64,000 nucleotides of DNA from Methanoregula sp. UBA64 (lineage in GTDB: Archaea; Halobacteriota; Methanomicrobia; Methanomicrobiales; Methanospirillaceae). The stretch is from assembly GCF_002502735.1 (NCBI RefSeq), contig NZ_DAQC01000007.1, positions 47,273-111,272 of the forward strand, read 5' to 3'. Positions within the stretch are counted from its first letter, which is position 1. Every line of letters starts with the position of its first letter. The translations under genes were made by a program, and so were the position numbers. Of this stretch, positions 17,035-25,257 are shown piece by piece. Under the pieces are notes generated by a model that was not told where the DNA came from, ran no database searches, and was given only the letters and a program-made list of their open reading frames with translations.

Positions 17035-17424
17035 ATGTTAATTATTTACCACGTCGTTTATATATGCGGAGTTGTTCTCATCACCGATAATACCAAAAAG
17101 AAGACCGACAACGGTTTTGAGGAGACGGGCGCGGTAAACGCCGACGGAACACCGGTAGTGCGTGTCAGGCTGCCCAAGAAGTGGAATAACGAGATGTTCG
17201 GCTCGGCCGACCTGATGATGGGGGCAAACCACATCAGGGTGCGGTGTTTCGATGGTGTCACCCGGATGGGCCGGATCAAGGGGAAGATCAAGAAGCGCGT
17301 CTGGATCCGCGAGGGCGATACCCTGATCATCGTGCCGTGGACGTTCCAGAACGACAAGTGCGATATCATCTACCGGTACCTTCCCCCCCAGGTGGACTGG
17401 CTGCGGAAGAACCGGTACCTGTAA
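17035..17424 (+). CDS. eif1A: Translation initiation factor aIF-1A
   Basis: The core (from TKKKTDNG to the end RKNRYL) is the OB-fold factor aIF-1A, with the family blocks VRVRLPKKWNNEMFG, DLMMGANHIRVRC, GRIKGKIKKRVWIREGD and QVDWLRKNRYL. It binds the A site of the small ribosomal subunit with aIF-1. The start is uncertain. The in-frame ATGs (17029, 17035) add an unusual hydrophobic head (LIIYHVVYICGVV), and a TATA-like TTTATATA (17057-17064) lies inside that head. Homologues begin at about the TDNTKKK position (17083), but no ATG, GTG or TTG is in frame there; the codon before it is ATC (17080). I record the nearer ATG and flag the doubt. Confidence 0.85.
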   Translation: MLIIYHVVYICGVVLITDNTKKKTDNGFEETGAVNADGTPVVRVRLPKKWNNEMFGSADLMMGANHIRVRCFDGVTRMGRIKGKIKKRVWIREGDTLIIVPWTFQNDKCDIIYRYLPPQVDWLRKNRYL

Positions 17425-17488
17425 CCTCTTTTTTTGTCCGTTCCTGCCCGTTTTAAAAAGACCGGCAGCTGTTTCATACCATTGTTTC

Positions 17489-17683
17489 ATGGTGTCGGAC
17501 GCCAGAGTATCTCCTGCTCTTATGTACGACAATGCAAAGAAGATCCGGTTGATCCGCGACCGGCTGACCCGAATAGGTATCGGCGAGCGGAGTATGAGCG
17601 ATGAGATGATCCTTGCATCGTACAGCCTCAACAGTACCGGGCAGCTCTGCCGGGCAGAACGGCCCCGCCAGCCCGGATCGTAA
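17489..17683 (+). CDS. Possible small protein, unknown
   Basis: A 64-residue frame with a basic, helix-like centre (NAKKIRLIRDRLTRIGIG) and no recognised domain. Support comes from context. A TTTTAAAAAG TATA-like element (about 17450-17459) is 30 bases upstream, fitting a leaderless start, and a perfect 9-bp hairpin with a T-run (17707-17740) follows. An inner ATG at 17522 would give 53 residues. It could also be a non-coding transcript with the same ends. Confidence 0.4.
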   Translation: MVSDARVSPALMYDNAKKIRLIRDRLTRIGIGERSMSDEMILASYSLNSTGQLCRAERPRQPGS

Positions 17684-17706
17684 AGAAAAAGGCTTTGCGC
17701 GCCGGC

Positions 17707-17740
17707 GGGTGGTCCCGGACCACCCCCGTATTCTTTTTTA
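17707..17740 (+). terminator. Perfect hairpin with T-run
   Basis: GGGTGGTCC (17707-17715) pairs with GGACCACCC (17717-17725) with one base in the centre, so the tip opens to a small loop. A T-rich stretch (TTCTTTTTT) at 17731-17739 follows. It can end transcripts from the small gene or from aIF-1A. Confidence 0.6.
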
Positions 17741-17847
17741 CCAGTTCCTACCCGGCCGGGCCGTTTATTGCGATTGAGATGATCCAGAAGTAATTAAACT
17801 AGAACATCATGCATTCTATCACAGTTTCTACACTGTATGAGAACATC

Positions 17848-18024
17848 ATGTATGGATCATCCAATTTTGGTGGTCGCGGTCCCAGGGACTTCGGCCCACG
17901 TGAAATGACAAAGGTTACCTGTTCCGACTGCGGCAAGGAATGCGAAGTGCCATTCAAGCCCACCGAGGGCCGCCCGGTCTACTGCCGCGACTGCCTGCCC
18001 AAGCACCGGAAACCCCGGTTCTAA
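17848..18024 (+). CDS. Small zinc-ribbon protein (CxxC-x17-CxxC type)
   Basis: The protein has 58 residues from ATG 17848 (71 from an ATG at 17809). It has one Cys4 zinc-ribbon: CSDC, seventeen residues containing VPFKPTEGRPVY, then CRDC, and a basic tail KHRKPRF. This spacing is that of a family of small archaeal and bacterial zinc-binding proteins of unknown role. The N-terminus is Gly/Arg-rich (FGGRGPRDFGPRE), which often means RNA or DNA contact. Both possible starts are preceded by the same GAACATC sequence, so the two ATGs look like a small local duplication. Confidence 0.85.
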   Translation: MYGSSNFGGRGPRDFGPREMTKVTCSDCGKECEVPFKPTEGRPVYCRDCLPKHRKPRF

Positions 18025-18187
18025 GGGTACAGGTTAATTTCCAAATTCTTCTTTTTTTTCAGGCATTGCCTCGTTAGTCTGTTTCCAAAAACCTGCGGCG
18101 CGTGGTCCGTTTCCTGCCACCCGCAATGTCCGTGCGGCACGGTATCCCGGATATAAAAAAAGGTGTTTTTCCCGGGGCCGGGATCGG

Positions 18188-18673
18188 TCAGTTGAGGAGC
18201 CAGATGCCTGCATTTAACGTTGCGGCAAAGCAGCACCAGGCAAGGTACGGGACGAGCAGCCATGCGGCCGGGGCCGAGACGCGCCGGAAGATCACGAGGG
18301 TCGCCGCGATGAGGGCAATGAGGAGAAGAAGTACCGCAAGCGCCGCGGCAACGGCATGCATGCCAAAGAAGACAACCGACCAGGCAAAGTTGAGGGCAAG
18401 CTGGGCGGCAAAGAGGATGACCCCCTGCGTTACAACGGGGCGGGAGAGACCTTCCCGCAAAACAAGGAAGAGCGCGGCTCCCATGAGGAGGTAGAGCACG
18501 GTCCAGGCCGGGGCAAAGATCCATGCGGGCGGGGTAAAGAAGGGTTTTACCAGGCCGGCATACCAGACGGGGATGCTGCCGACAGTAAAGAACGAGCCGG
18601 CGGCCCCCACAAGAAGGGGGATGGCGATGCAGAGAACAAAGAGGAGGGCGGTGCGGATGCGGGAAGAGTCCAT
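18188..18673 (-). CDS. tspO: TspO/MBR family membrane protein
   Basis: The protein has 161 residues and five hydrophobic helices. The signature KPFFTPPAWIFAPAWTVLY (about 44-62) and the later QLALNFAWSVVFFGMH are those of the tryptophan-rich sensory protein / translocator family, which binds porphyrins or cholesterol. In a cobamide- and F430-making archaeon a tetrapyrrole ligand is a reasonable guess but not shown. It is divergent from the FKBP gene, with starts about 70 nt apart. Confidence 0.92.
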   Translation of the reverse strand: MDSSRIRTALLFVLCIAIPLLVGAAGSFFTVGSIPVWYAGLVKPFFTPPAWIFAPAWTVLYLLMGAALFLVLREGLSRPVVTQGVILFAAQLALNFAWSVVFFGMHAVAAALAVLLLLIALIAATLVIFRRVSAPAAWLLVPYLAWCCFAATLNAGIWLLN

Positions 18674-18743
18674 GGAAGTAGGGTGGCGTCACCGGGTGAT
18701 GAAAGTGACTGAGGGGGCAGGGAACCGTGATCGGGCGTCCGGG

Positions 18744-19379
18744 ATGCCCGTACTCGCCCTAGATGCGAGCAGCATTAAGAAGTCGGAAAAACTCAAAGGC
18801 AAGGAGAAGGTGCAGGAGAAGGCGGCGGCAAGGAAGCGCACCCTCCAGATTGTTTCCGTTGTCGCGGTGATCATCATCGTTATCGCCGGGGTTACGGCCT
18901 ATATTTCGCTGTATAACCCGTTCGTGGTTGCGGCGCCCGGCGACAAGGTGAGCGTGGTCTATACGGGCATGTTCGAGAACAAGACGGTCTTTGAAACGAA
19001 CACGAACTCCTCCCCGATCACGTTTACGGTGGGCTCGGGCCGGATGATCAAGGGATTCGATGCAGCGGTGCAGGGGATGAAGATCGGCGAGACAAAGACG
19101 GTGACGATCCCCTCGGACCAGGCGTACGGCCCGTACGATCCGTCGCTGGTGCAGATTGTCCCAAGGAGCATGTTCCCGGAGAATACGTCATTCTACCCGG
19201 GTGAGCCGTTCGGGTTCCGCAGTTCGGCGACCGGGCAGTCGTACCTGGTCCACGTGACGTCTGCGGGGGTCGCCGTGGATGCGAACTCGGCGCTTGCGGG
19301 CCAGGACCTGGTCTTTACGATCAAGGTGACGGGGATCACGAAAGCGGGCTCCGGCAGTTCGGCTGCGGGAAGCTCGTAA
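18744..19379 (+). CDS. Membrane-anchored FKBP-type peptidyl-prolyl isomerase
   Basis: The protein has about 211 residues. A Lys-rich cytoplasmic head (KKSEKLKGKEKVQEK) is followed by one membrane helix (about 37-56, VVAVIIIVIAGVTAYI) and an FKBP domain: GDKVSVVYTGMFENKTVFETN, FTVGSGRMIKGFDAAVQGM and GETKTVTIPSDQAYGPYD are present in part. The insert-in-flap region is short, so it may be a chaperone-type isomerase outside the membrane. It catalyses cis-trans turning of proline bonds. The start is uncertain: ATG 18744 is used, but an in-frame ATG at 18699 after GGGTG is possible. Confidence 0.88.
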   Translation: MPVLALDASSIKKSEKLKGKEKVQEKAAARKRTLQIVSVVAVIIIVIAGVTAYISLYNPFVVAAPGDKVSVVYTGMFENKTVFETNTNSSPITFTVGSGRMIKGFDAAVQGMKIGETKTVTIPSDQAYGPYDPSLVQIVPRSMFPENTSFYPGEPFGFRSSATGQSYLVHVTSAGVAVDANSALAGQDLVFTIKVTGITKAGSGSSAAGSS

Positions 19380-19507
19380 CACTTTTTTTGTTTTATTAGT
19401 AACTGATTCGTTTTTCCGGAAATACCTATTGGTCTTTCTATACTCTTCATCGGTGCAATGTTTTCATCTCGCAATCCTTATGCCCCCTCCGCAACCCATC
19501 ATTATTC

Positions 19508-20794
19508 ATGAGAAAGATTACCCTCCAGGTGGCACTGGATCTTCTTGAACTACACCGGGCAGTGCAGATTGCACAAGAGTCGCTTGCCGGGGGGGCAGAC
19601 TGGATCGAGGCCGGTACACCGCTTATCAAGAGCGAGGGCATGCAGGCAGTCCGGGCATTACGCGAAAAATTTCCGGACTCCGTAATCGTCGCGGATATGA
19701 AGATCGCAGATACCGGCACCATGGAAGTGGAGATGGCGGCAAAAGCCGGGGCAGATATTGTCTGTATCCTTGCCGATGCAGATGACGCGGTCATCAAAGA
19801 GGCAGTCAGGGCGAGCCGGTTATACGGGACCCGACTGATGGCAGACCTGATCAATGTCAGGGATCCTGCCGGACGGTCCCGCACCCTTGAAGAACTCGGG
19901 GTGGATATTATCGTGGCCCATGTCGGTATCGACCAGCAGATGATCGGGAAAGACTCGCTGGATCTTTTACGGACGATACGGGAGGGGATCCATATACCGG
20001 TTGCCGTTGCAGGGGGACTCGATGCCGTGACCGCGGGAGAGGCCGTAAAACAGGGCGCCGATATCGTTATTGTCGGGGGATGGATAGCCCGGTCTGCCGA
20101 TGTAACCGCATCTGCAAAAAAAATCCGCCAGTCTCTCGATTCGCCATCGGCAGCAGCGCCGGAAAAAAAGAATCCGGATGATGAGATCCACGAACTCTTT
20201 ATGCAGGTTTCGACCCCGAACATCAGCGACGCAATGCACCGGAAAGGAGCTCTTTTTGGGCTTGTTTCCGTCTGCGGGAACGTGAAGATGGCAGGAAAAG
20301 CGGTAACCGTGCAGACGTTTGCCGGGGACTGGGCAAAACCCGTTGAGGCCATCGAGAAAGCACCGGCAGGTGCGGTTCTTGTGATCAACAATGACGGCGG
20401 CATCCACGTGGCGCCGTGGGGGGAACTGGCAACCTTAAGCTGCCAAAAAAGAGGTCTGGCCGGTGTCGTGATTGACGGGGCTGTACGGGATATCGACGAT
20501 ATCCGGGCAATGAAGTTCCCGGTCTTTGCAAAGGCCATCGTCCCCAATGCAGGAGAACCCAAGGGCATGGGCGAGATCAACGCGGAGATCCGGTGTTGCG
20601 GCCAGTACATCCATCCCGGCGACTGGATTGTCGGCGACGAAAGCGGCGTTGTTGTAATTCCCGCAGAACGGGCCTATGAAGTTGCCCGCCGTGCGCTGGA
20701 AGTAAAAAAGACCGAAGCCCGGATCCGCGAAGAGATCCGGAGAGGGAGCACGTTATCGGAAGTAACCGAACTGATCAAATGGGAGAAAAAGTAA
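19508..20794 (+). CDS. Bifunctional 3-hexulose-6-phosphate synthase / RraA-like protein
   Basis: The protein has 428 residues and two domains. The N-terminal part (about 1-215) is a TIM barrel of the KGPDC/OMPDC superfamily, with ALDLLELHRAV, the catalytic VADMKIADTG and VAGGLDAVTA. It is the 3-hexulose-6-phosphate synthase that in archaea runs backwards to make ribulose-5-phosphate and formaldehyde from hexulose-6-phosphate, replacing the oxidative pentose pathway. The C-terminal part (about 225-428) is RraA-like, with TPNISDAMHRKG, GVVIDGAVRDIDDI and VVVIPAERA; such domains may act as aldolases rather than RNase regulators. The fusion is known in methanogens. It is a single gene on the plus strand. 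Confidence 0.93.
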   Translation: MRKITLQVALDLLELHRAVQIAQESLAGGADWIEAGTPLIKSEGMQAVRALREKFPDSVIVADMKIADTGTMEVEMAAKAGADIVCILADADDAVIKEAVRASRLYGTRLMADLINVRDPAGRSRTLEELGVDIIVAHVGIDQQMIGKDSLDLLRTIREGIHIPVAVAGGLDAVTAGEAVKQGADIVIVGGWIARSADVTASAKKIRQSLDSPSAAAPEKKNPDDEIHELFMQVSTPNISDAMHRKGALFGLVSVCGNVKMAGKAVTVQTFAGDWAKPVEAIEKAPAGAVLVINNDGGIHVAPWGELATLSCQKRGLAGVVIDGAVRDIDDIRAMKFPVFAKAIVPNAGEPKGMGEINAEIRCCGQYIHPGDWIVGDESGVVVIPAERAYEVARRALEVKKTEARIREEIRRGSTLSEVTELIKWEKK

Positions 20795-20797
20795 AAT

Positions 20798-21232
20798 TTA
20801 ATGGAATACCGTGTGTTCGAGAAGGGTTGCGCCGGATCCCTGGATCTTTCCGATGGCGTCGTCTACCTGATCCACACGGAGGATAAGTACGGCAGCATTC
20901 TTTCCTGAATAGGCATAGGAATATTCGATGTTGATTCCCGCATCCCCGAGCACTTTTGCGATCTCGTAGAGTCCGCCGGGCTGGTCTTTCATCTGCACGG
21001 CGATAACATCCGTAAAGGCGACATTGTAGCCCATCGATGATAACTTCTTATGGGCTTTTTCCGGGTGATCGACCAGCGCCCGGATTACCCCGAAACCATT
21101 TGCTTCTGCAATACTGAATGCAAGGATGTTGATCTTCTCCTCACCCAGCGCATGGGCTACGGCTGCAAGCCGGCCCGGCCGGTTCTCCGAGAAGATCGAG
21201 ATCTGCTTGATGACATACTTTTTCGTGTCCAT
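20798..21232 (-). CDS. Tandem ACT-domain protein
   Basis: The protein has 144 residues made of two ACT domains (about 5-70 and 72-142), each starting with a strand and a loop for binding an amino acid (SENRPGRLAAVAHAL and KDQPGGLYEIAKVLG). No enzyme part is attached. Such stand-alone ACT proteins are found beside phenylacetate-CoA ligase genes in archaea and probably sense an aromatic or branched amino acid. It is the last gene of the paaK-paaK-ACT operon, with 2 nt between it and the ligase. Confidence 0.9.
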   Translation of the reverse strand: MDTKKYVIKQISIFSENRPGRLAAVAHALGEEKINILAFSIAEANGFGVIRALVDHPEKAHKKLSSMGYNVAFTDVIAVQMKDQPGGLYEIAKVLGDAGINIEYSYAYSGKNAAVLILRVDQVDDAIGKIQGSGATLLEHTVFH

Positions 21233-21234
21233 AC

Positions 21235-22539
21235 CTAGATCGCCCTCTTGTCGATAACTTTCTTGGATTTTCCCTCGAACCGGGGTAACGATCCCGGCTC
21301 CACGAGTTCTACATCAACGGCAACATTTAACGCATTTCTGAGCCGGTGTTCGACGTTCTGCCGGATCTTCATGAGATCGTTAATCTTGTCGCTGAAAGAG
21401 TCTTTTGTCAGCTCCACCCGGACGAGCATATCGTCAAGGGCCCCTTTGCGCTCGACAACGATCTGGAAGTGCTGTCCCACCTCGGGGATGGTCATCAAGG
21501 TATACTCTACCTGTGAGGGGAAAACATTGATGCCCCGGATGATCAGCATGTCGTCCACGCGTCCCTGGATCCGGTTGATCCGGGGGCTTGTGCGTCCGCA
21601 AGGGCAGGTTTCTTCGTCAACCGATGCGATATCCCCGATACGGTACCGGATCATCGGGAGCGCCTCTTTCTGGAGCATGGTAAGGGTCAGTTCTCCCTTC
21701 TCGCCGGGCTCAAGGGACTCGCCGGTCTTTGGATCGATCACTTCTACCAGCGCGATGTCGGACCAGATATGGAACCCGTTCTGTTCTGCACATTCGGTAA
21801 ACATCGGGCCGGAGAGCTCGCTTGTACCGTAGATGTCATACGCTTTGATACCCAGCCAGTCTTCCATCCTCTTGCGCATGTTCTCGGTCCAGGGTTCTGC
21901 ACCGAGGATACCAGCCCGAAGGTGCATGTCCTTTTTGATGTCGACTCCCATTTTTTCCGCAACTTCGCCGATGTGAAGCAGGTAGGACGGCGTGCAGGCA
22001 ATTGCCGTTACTTCGAGGTCCTGCATCAGTTCGATCTGGCGTTCGGTGTTTCCCACGCTTGTCGGGAGCACGGTTGCGCCGATCCGTTCGGCACCGTAGT
22101 GCATACCAAGGCCGCCGGTAAAGAGGCCGTACCCGTAACTGACCTGGATGACATCTCCCCGTCCCAGGCCAAACGAGGTAAGCCCCCGGGCAATGGACGT
22201 ACTCCACATGTCGATGTCTTTCTGGGTGTACCCGACAACCGTTGGCTTGCCGGTGGTTCCCGAAGAGACATGGTACCGGACCAGTTCTTCCTGGGGGGCG
22301 GTAAAGATACGGTTGGGGTAATTATCCCGGAGGTCTTTCTTGAACATGAAGGGGAGTTTTTTCACATCCGCGAGTTCATGGATGTCATCCGGGTGGACCT
22401 TCTGTGCCTTCATCCGGTCGTGGTAAAAGGGGGAGAAACTGTAGAGCCGGCAGACAAGGCTCTTGAGCAGTTTGTACTGCATCTTTTTCAGGTCTGCTTT
22501 TGGCAGATCTTCGATTCTCGGGTCCCAGTACTGCATCAC
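21235..22539 (-). CDS. paaK: Phenylacetate-CoA ligase (aryl-CoA ligase) 1
   Basis: The protein has 434 residues. The AMP-forming adenylation signature is YHVSSGTTGKPTVVGYT (about 89-105), with later DIYGTSELSGP and RIQGRVDDMLIIRGINVFPSQ. These are typical of PaaK, which joins arylacetates such as phenylacetate or indoleacetate with CoA. In methanogens this serves uptake of aryl acids, which are then reduced and aminated to aromatic amino acids with the help of indolepyruvate:ferredoxin oxidoreductase (not in the window). The start overlaps the stop of the second ligase as ATGA. Confidence 0.93.
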   Translation of the reverse strand: MMQYWDPRIEDLPKADLKKMQYKLLKSLVCRLYSFSPFYHDRMKAQKVHPDDIHELADVKKLPFMFKKDLRDNYPNRIFTAPQEELVRYHVSSGTTGKPTVVGYTQKDIDMWSTSIARGLTSFGLGRGDVIQVSYGYGLFTGGLGMHYGAERIGATVLPTSVGNTERQIELMQDLEVTAIACTPSYLLHIGEVAEKMGVDIKKDMHLRAGILGAEPWTENMRKRMEDWLGIKAYDIYGTSELSGPMFTECAEQNGFHIWSDIALVEVIDPKTGESLEPGEKGELTLTMLQKEALPMIRYRIGDIASVDEETCPCGRTSPRINRIQGRVDDMLIIRGINVFPSQVEYTLMTIPEVGQHFQIVVERKGALDDMLVRVELTKDSFSDKINDLMKIRQNVEHRLRNALNVAVDVELVEPGSLPRFEGKSKKVIDKRAI

Positions 22540-23825
22540 ATATCACTCCTTCTGTCAATCACCCGTTTTGCCTTTCCCTCGAACCGGGGCAGCGAACCCG
22601 GCTCAACGAGTTTTACAGTAGTCCTCAGTTCAAGGGTATCGTGAAGCTCTTTTACTACCTTTTTCTGGATCTTTGCCAGATCGGCAAGTTCACCGGAGAA
22701 ATGGCTCCTGTTGATCTCGACTTCCACGGTCATCTCGTCCAGATGATTGATTCTGTCGATATAGACCATAAACTGATTGCCTACTTCAGGGATCCGGAGG
22801 AGCACATGTTCGATCTGGGAGGGGAAGACGTTGATACCGCGGATGATGAGCATGTCGTCGCTCCTGCCGGTCAGGCGTGCCAGTTTCTTTCCCCGCCCGC
22901 AGAGACACCCGTCCTCCATCACCATGGTGACGTCACCGGTCCGGTAACGGATGAGGGGCATGGCTTCCTTAACGAGCGGCGTAACGACCAGCTCCCCGCG
23001 TTCGCCATCGGAAAGGCGTTCCCCGGTCTTCGGGTTGATGATCTCGACAAGGTAACTGTCATGCCAGATATGGAGGCCGTTTCGCTCGGGGCATTCAAAC
23101 GCAACCCCGGGCCCGAAGAGTTCGCTCATGCCATAGGAATCGTACGCGGTCACCCCAAGACGGTCTTCAAGCGTGTGCCGCATATTGTCCGACCAGGGCT
23201 CTGCACCGAAGATACCGGTTTTGAGCGAGGGCAGGTCTTCGTGCATCTCTTCTGCAACTTCCGAGAGGTGCATTGCATAGCTGGGAGTGCAGTGAATTGT
23301 CGTGACACCGAAATCCCGGATCATCTCGATCTGGCGGCGGGTGTTGCCGGTTGCGCTCGGGATCACGGTCATCCCGATCTTTTCCGCCCCGTAATGGAAT
23401 CCCAGCCCGCCGGTGAACATCCCGTAGTTCACCATGTTCTGGAAGATGTCGTTCTCGGTACCACCGATCATGGTCATGTTTCTCGCGATGAGGTTTGCCC
23501 ACGTATCGAGATCGTTTCGGGTATACCCGACAACGGTTGGTTTCCCGGTGGTACCGGAGGTGGTGTGGATGCGCACGATCTGCTTTAACGGAACCGCAAA
23601 AAAGCCAAACGGGTAACCGTCGCGGAGATCCTGTTTTTTGGTGAAGGGCAGTTTCTCCACATCGTCAAGCGACTTTATTTTTGAACCGGAAATTCCTGCC
23701 CGGGCAAACTGGTCCCGGTAAAACCCGATTTCTTGTACTGCACGAAGGGTTTTTTTTAGCCGTTTGAGCTGAAGTGCTTCAAGATCCTTTGACTTCAGCG
23801 TTTCCATCTTTTTATCCCAGAACAT
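22536..23825 (-). CDS. paaK: Phenylacetate-CoA ligase (aryl-CoA ligase) 2
   Basis: The protein has 429 residues, a paralogue of the next ligase with IHTTSGTTGKPTVVGYT, DSYGMSELFGPG and RLTGRSDDMLIIRGINVFPSQ. It is the first gene of the operon: AGAGGGC stands before ATG 23825, and CTATAAAGG on the minus strand (about 23878-23886) is a good TATA box. Two ligases side by side suggest different aryl acids or a heteromer. It is divergent from the cas1-like gene with about 220 nt between the starts. Confidence 0.93.
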   Translation of the reverse strand: MFWDKKMETLKSKDLEALQLKRLKKTLRAVQEIGFYRDQFARAGISGSKIKSLDDVEKLPFTKKQDLRDGYPFGFFAVPLKQIVRIHTTSGTTGKPTVVGYTRNDLDTWANLIARNMTMIGGTENDIFQNMVNYGMFTGGLGFHYGAEKIGMTVIPSATGNTRRQIEMIRDFGVTTIHCTPSYAMHLSEVAEEMHEDLPSLKTGIFGAEPWSDNMRHTLEDRLGVTAYDSYGMSELFGPGVAFECPERNGLHIWHDSYLVEIINPKTGERLSDGERGELVVTPLVKEAMPLIRYRTGDVTMVMEDGCLCGRGKKLARLTGRSDDMLIIRGINVFPSQIEHVLLRIPEVGNQFMVYIDRINHLDEMTVEVEINRSHFSGELADLAKIQKKVVKELHDTLELRTTVKLVEPGSLPRFEGKAKRVIDRRSDM

Positions 23826-24044
23826 GAGAGCCCTCTGGTATGCTATTGCATGACACTATACCAATATTGCCTGTAATAGCCTTTATAGGTCGTGGTTTGG
23901 CCTGTCCTGTCGGGATATTCCCTCTTCCCATCCTCCGCAAAGTACAGGGAAATTCCGGAAAAATCCGTACAAAACGATGCCTTAATCAGAAGGCAAACGG
24001 CACTAATTAAATGAATTTGTAAACATGGGATTGTGTGGGCGGAT

Positions 24045-24980
24045 ATGACAAAAAAGATCCCCTGGCTGGCGGTATACGGGTTTGGTGCCCACATCAAATC
24101 CACACATGATAAACTGATTGTTTTACAGAAAGGACGCTCTGAAGAATATCCGCTTCAGGATATCAGGCACCTGCTCATTGTCGGAGGACACACGGTAAGT
24201 TCCACGACCGTGTCCCATTTAATGAAAAACGGATCGTACCTCTCCTTTTTCGACCCTGACGGAACCCCGGTCGGGAGCGTCCGGCCGCCCCATGGGAACG
24301 GCATGGATCATGAGATCCACCGGCTGCAGGAAGAGCTCCCGCAGCAGCGCTATGCAATAAAAATTGCTCAGGCAACCCTTCATTCACACCTTGTTGCAAT
24401 CGGGAAATTCCAGGCACTGTGCGACCGGGATCTTTTGTATGCCGGCGAACTCGATATTCTCCACAATGCACTCGATGAATTTGAATACCTGGTAAAGATG
24501 GATGAGATACGCCGCTTGTCAAACCTGACCTCAAAAATGTATTATGAGATTATGGCCCGGATTATTCCGGAAAAATTTAATTTTAAACAGCGGACGGTCC
24601 GTCCCTTAAGCGATCCGGTCAATGCGATGCTTTCGTTCGGGTACGCCATGCTCTATGGTAACTGCATGATTGCCGTTATCGGGTCCCACCTGGATCCGGA
24701 TTGTGGCCTGTTACAGGAAGGACCGGGTGCACTGGTCAAGGATCTCATTCATCCCTTTACCTCCGGGATGATCGACCCCGAGGTCTGCCGGATTGCCAGA
24801 AGTACCCTCACCGCTCAGGACTATGAACAGACTGCTACCCGGTGTATGCTCACGGATCTCCGCATAAAAGAGTTAATCGGGACGTTTAAGGAGACCATTG
24901 ACAACGGTAAAATCGACAACCAGGTACAAAATTACCTAAATGCCCTGCAAAAGACGGATGATTTTACCGTGTTGTATTGA
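24045..24980 (+). CDS. cas1: Solo Cas1-family protein with substituted active site
   Basis: The protein has 311 residues and the full Cas1 plan. The N-terminal beta part has YPLQDIRHLLIVGG (35-48) and SYLSFFDPDGTPVGSVRP; the helical part has LPQQRYAIKIAQATLHSHL, then RRLSNLTSKMYYEIM, DPVNAMLSFGYAMLYG and LDPDCGLLQ...VKDLIHPF. Cas1 integrates DNA using four metal ligands: E in L-R-G-x-E-G-x-A-A-x-x-Y-F, H in G-F-L-H, and D and E/D in D-L-x-E. Here these positions read S159, Q224, D233 and H236, so three of four are lost. No cas2, no other cas gene and no CRISPR array occur in the window. The ATG at 24045 is chosen; TATA-like CTAATTAAAT is at about 24003-24012. It overlaps the acylphosphatase end by 17 bases. 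Confidence 0.88.
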   Translation: MTKKIPWLAVYGFGAHIKSTHDKLIVLQKGRSEEYPLQDIRHLLIVGGHTVSSTTVSHLMKNGSYLSFFDPDGTPVGSVRPPHGNGMDHEIHRLQEELPQQRYAIKIAQATLHSHLVAIGKFQALCDRDLLYAGELDILHNALDEFEYLVKMDEIRRLSNLTSKMYYEIMARIIPEKFNFKQRTVRPLSDPVNAMLSFGYAMLYGNCMIAVIGSHLDPDCGLLQEGPGALVKDLIHPFTSGMIDPEVCRIARSTLTAQDYEQTATRCMLTDLRIKELIGTFKETIDNGKIDNQVQNYLNALQKTDDFTVLY

Positions 24981-25257
24981 GCTGGCCTTCCGATTTAATA
25001 ATTGAAAACTCGTCGTATTTCTTTACCGGGAGATCCTGTGTTTTTATCTCCCGGATCACTGCGCGGGGACAGCTGAAGAGCATTGAGGTGAACTTTTCAA
25101 GGATCATGGGTTCAGCAGTTGCAAAGATCTGTACCCTGCCATCGGTAAGATTGACGACCGTACCGGTAACCTTCAGGTCCATGGCAATCTTCCGTGCACA
25201 TGCCCGAAAACCGACTTTCTGGACTCTCCCGGATATGAGGATCTCAATTGTTTTCAT
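24964..25257 (-). CDS. acyP: Acylphosphatase
   Basis: The protein has 97 residues, the usual length. The phosphate-binding loop SGRVQKVGFRACA (about 9-21) includes the catalytic Arg, and GTVVNLTDGRVQIFA (about 32-46) holds the catalytic Asn. The enzyme splits acyl phosphates such as acetyl or carbamoyl phosphate. Its start overlaps the stop of the giant helical-repeat gene as ATGA, so the two are translationally coupled. Its end runs 17 bases into the 3' end of the solo cas1 gene from the other strand. Confidence 0.92.
   Translation of the reverse strand: MKTIEILISGRVQKVGFRACARKIAMDLKVTGTVVNLTDGRVQIFATAEPMILEKFTSMLFSCPRAVIREIKTQDLPVKKYDEFSIIKSEGQLNTTR

Noticed and set aside
19447..20610. 387-codon open frame on the minus strand
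   Set aside because: It mirrors the well-supported HPS-RraA fusion and has Ser/Ala/Pro-rich nonsense composition.
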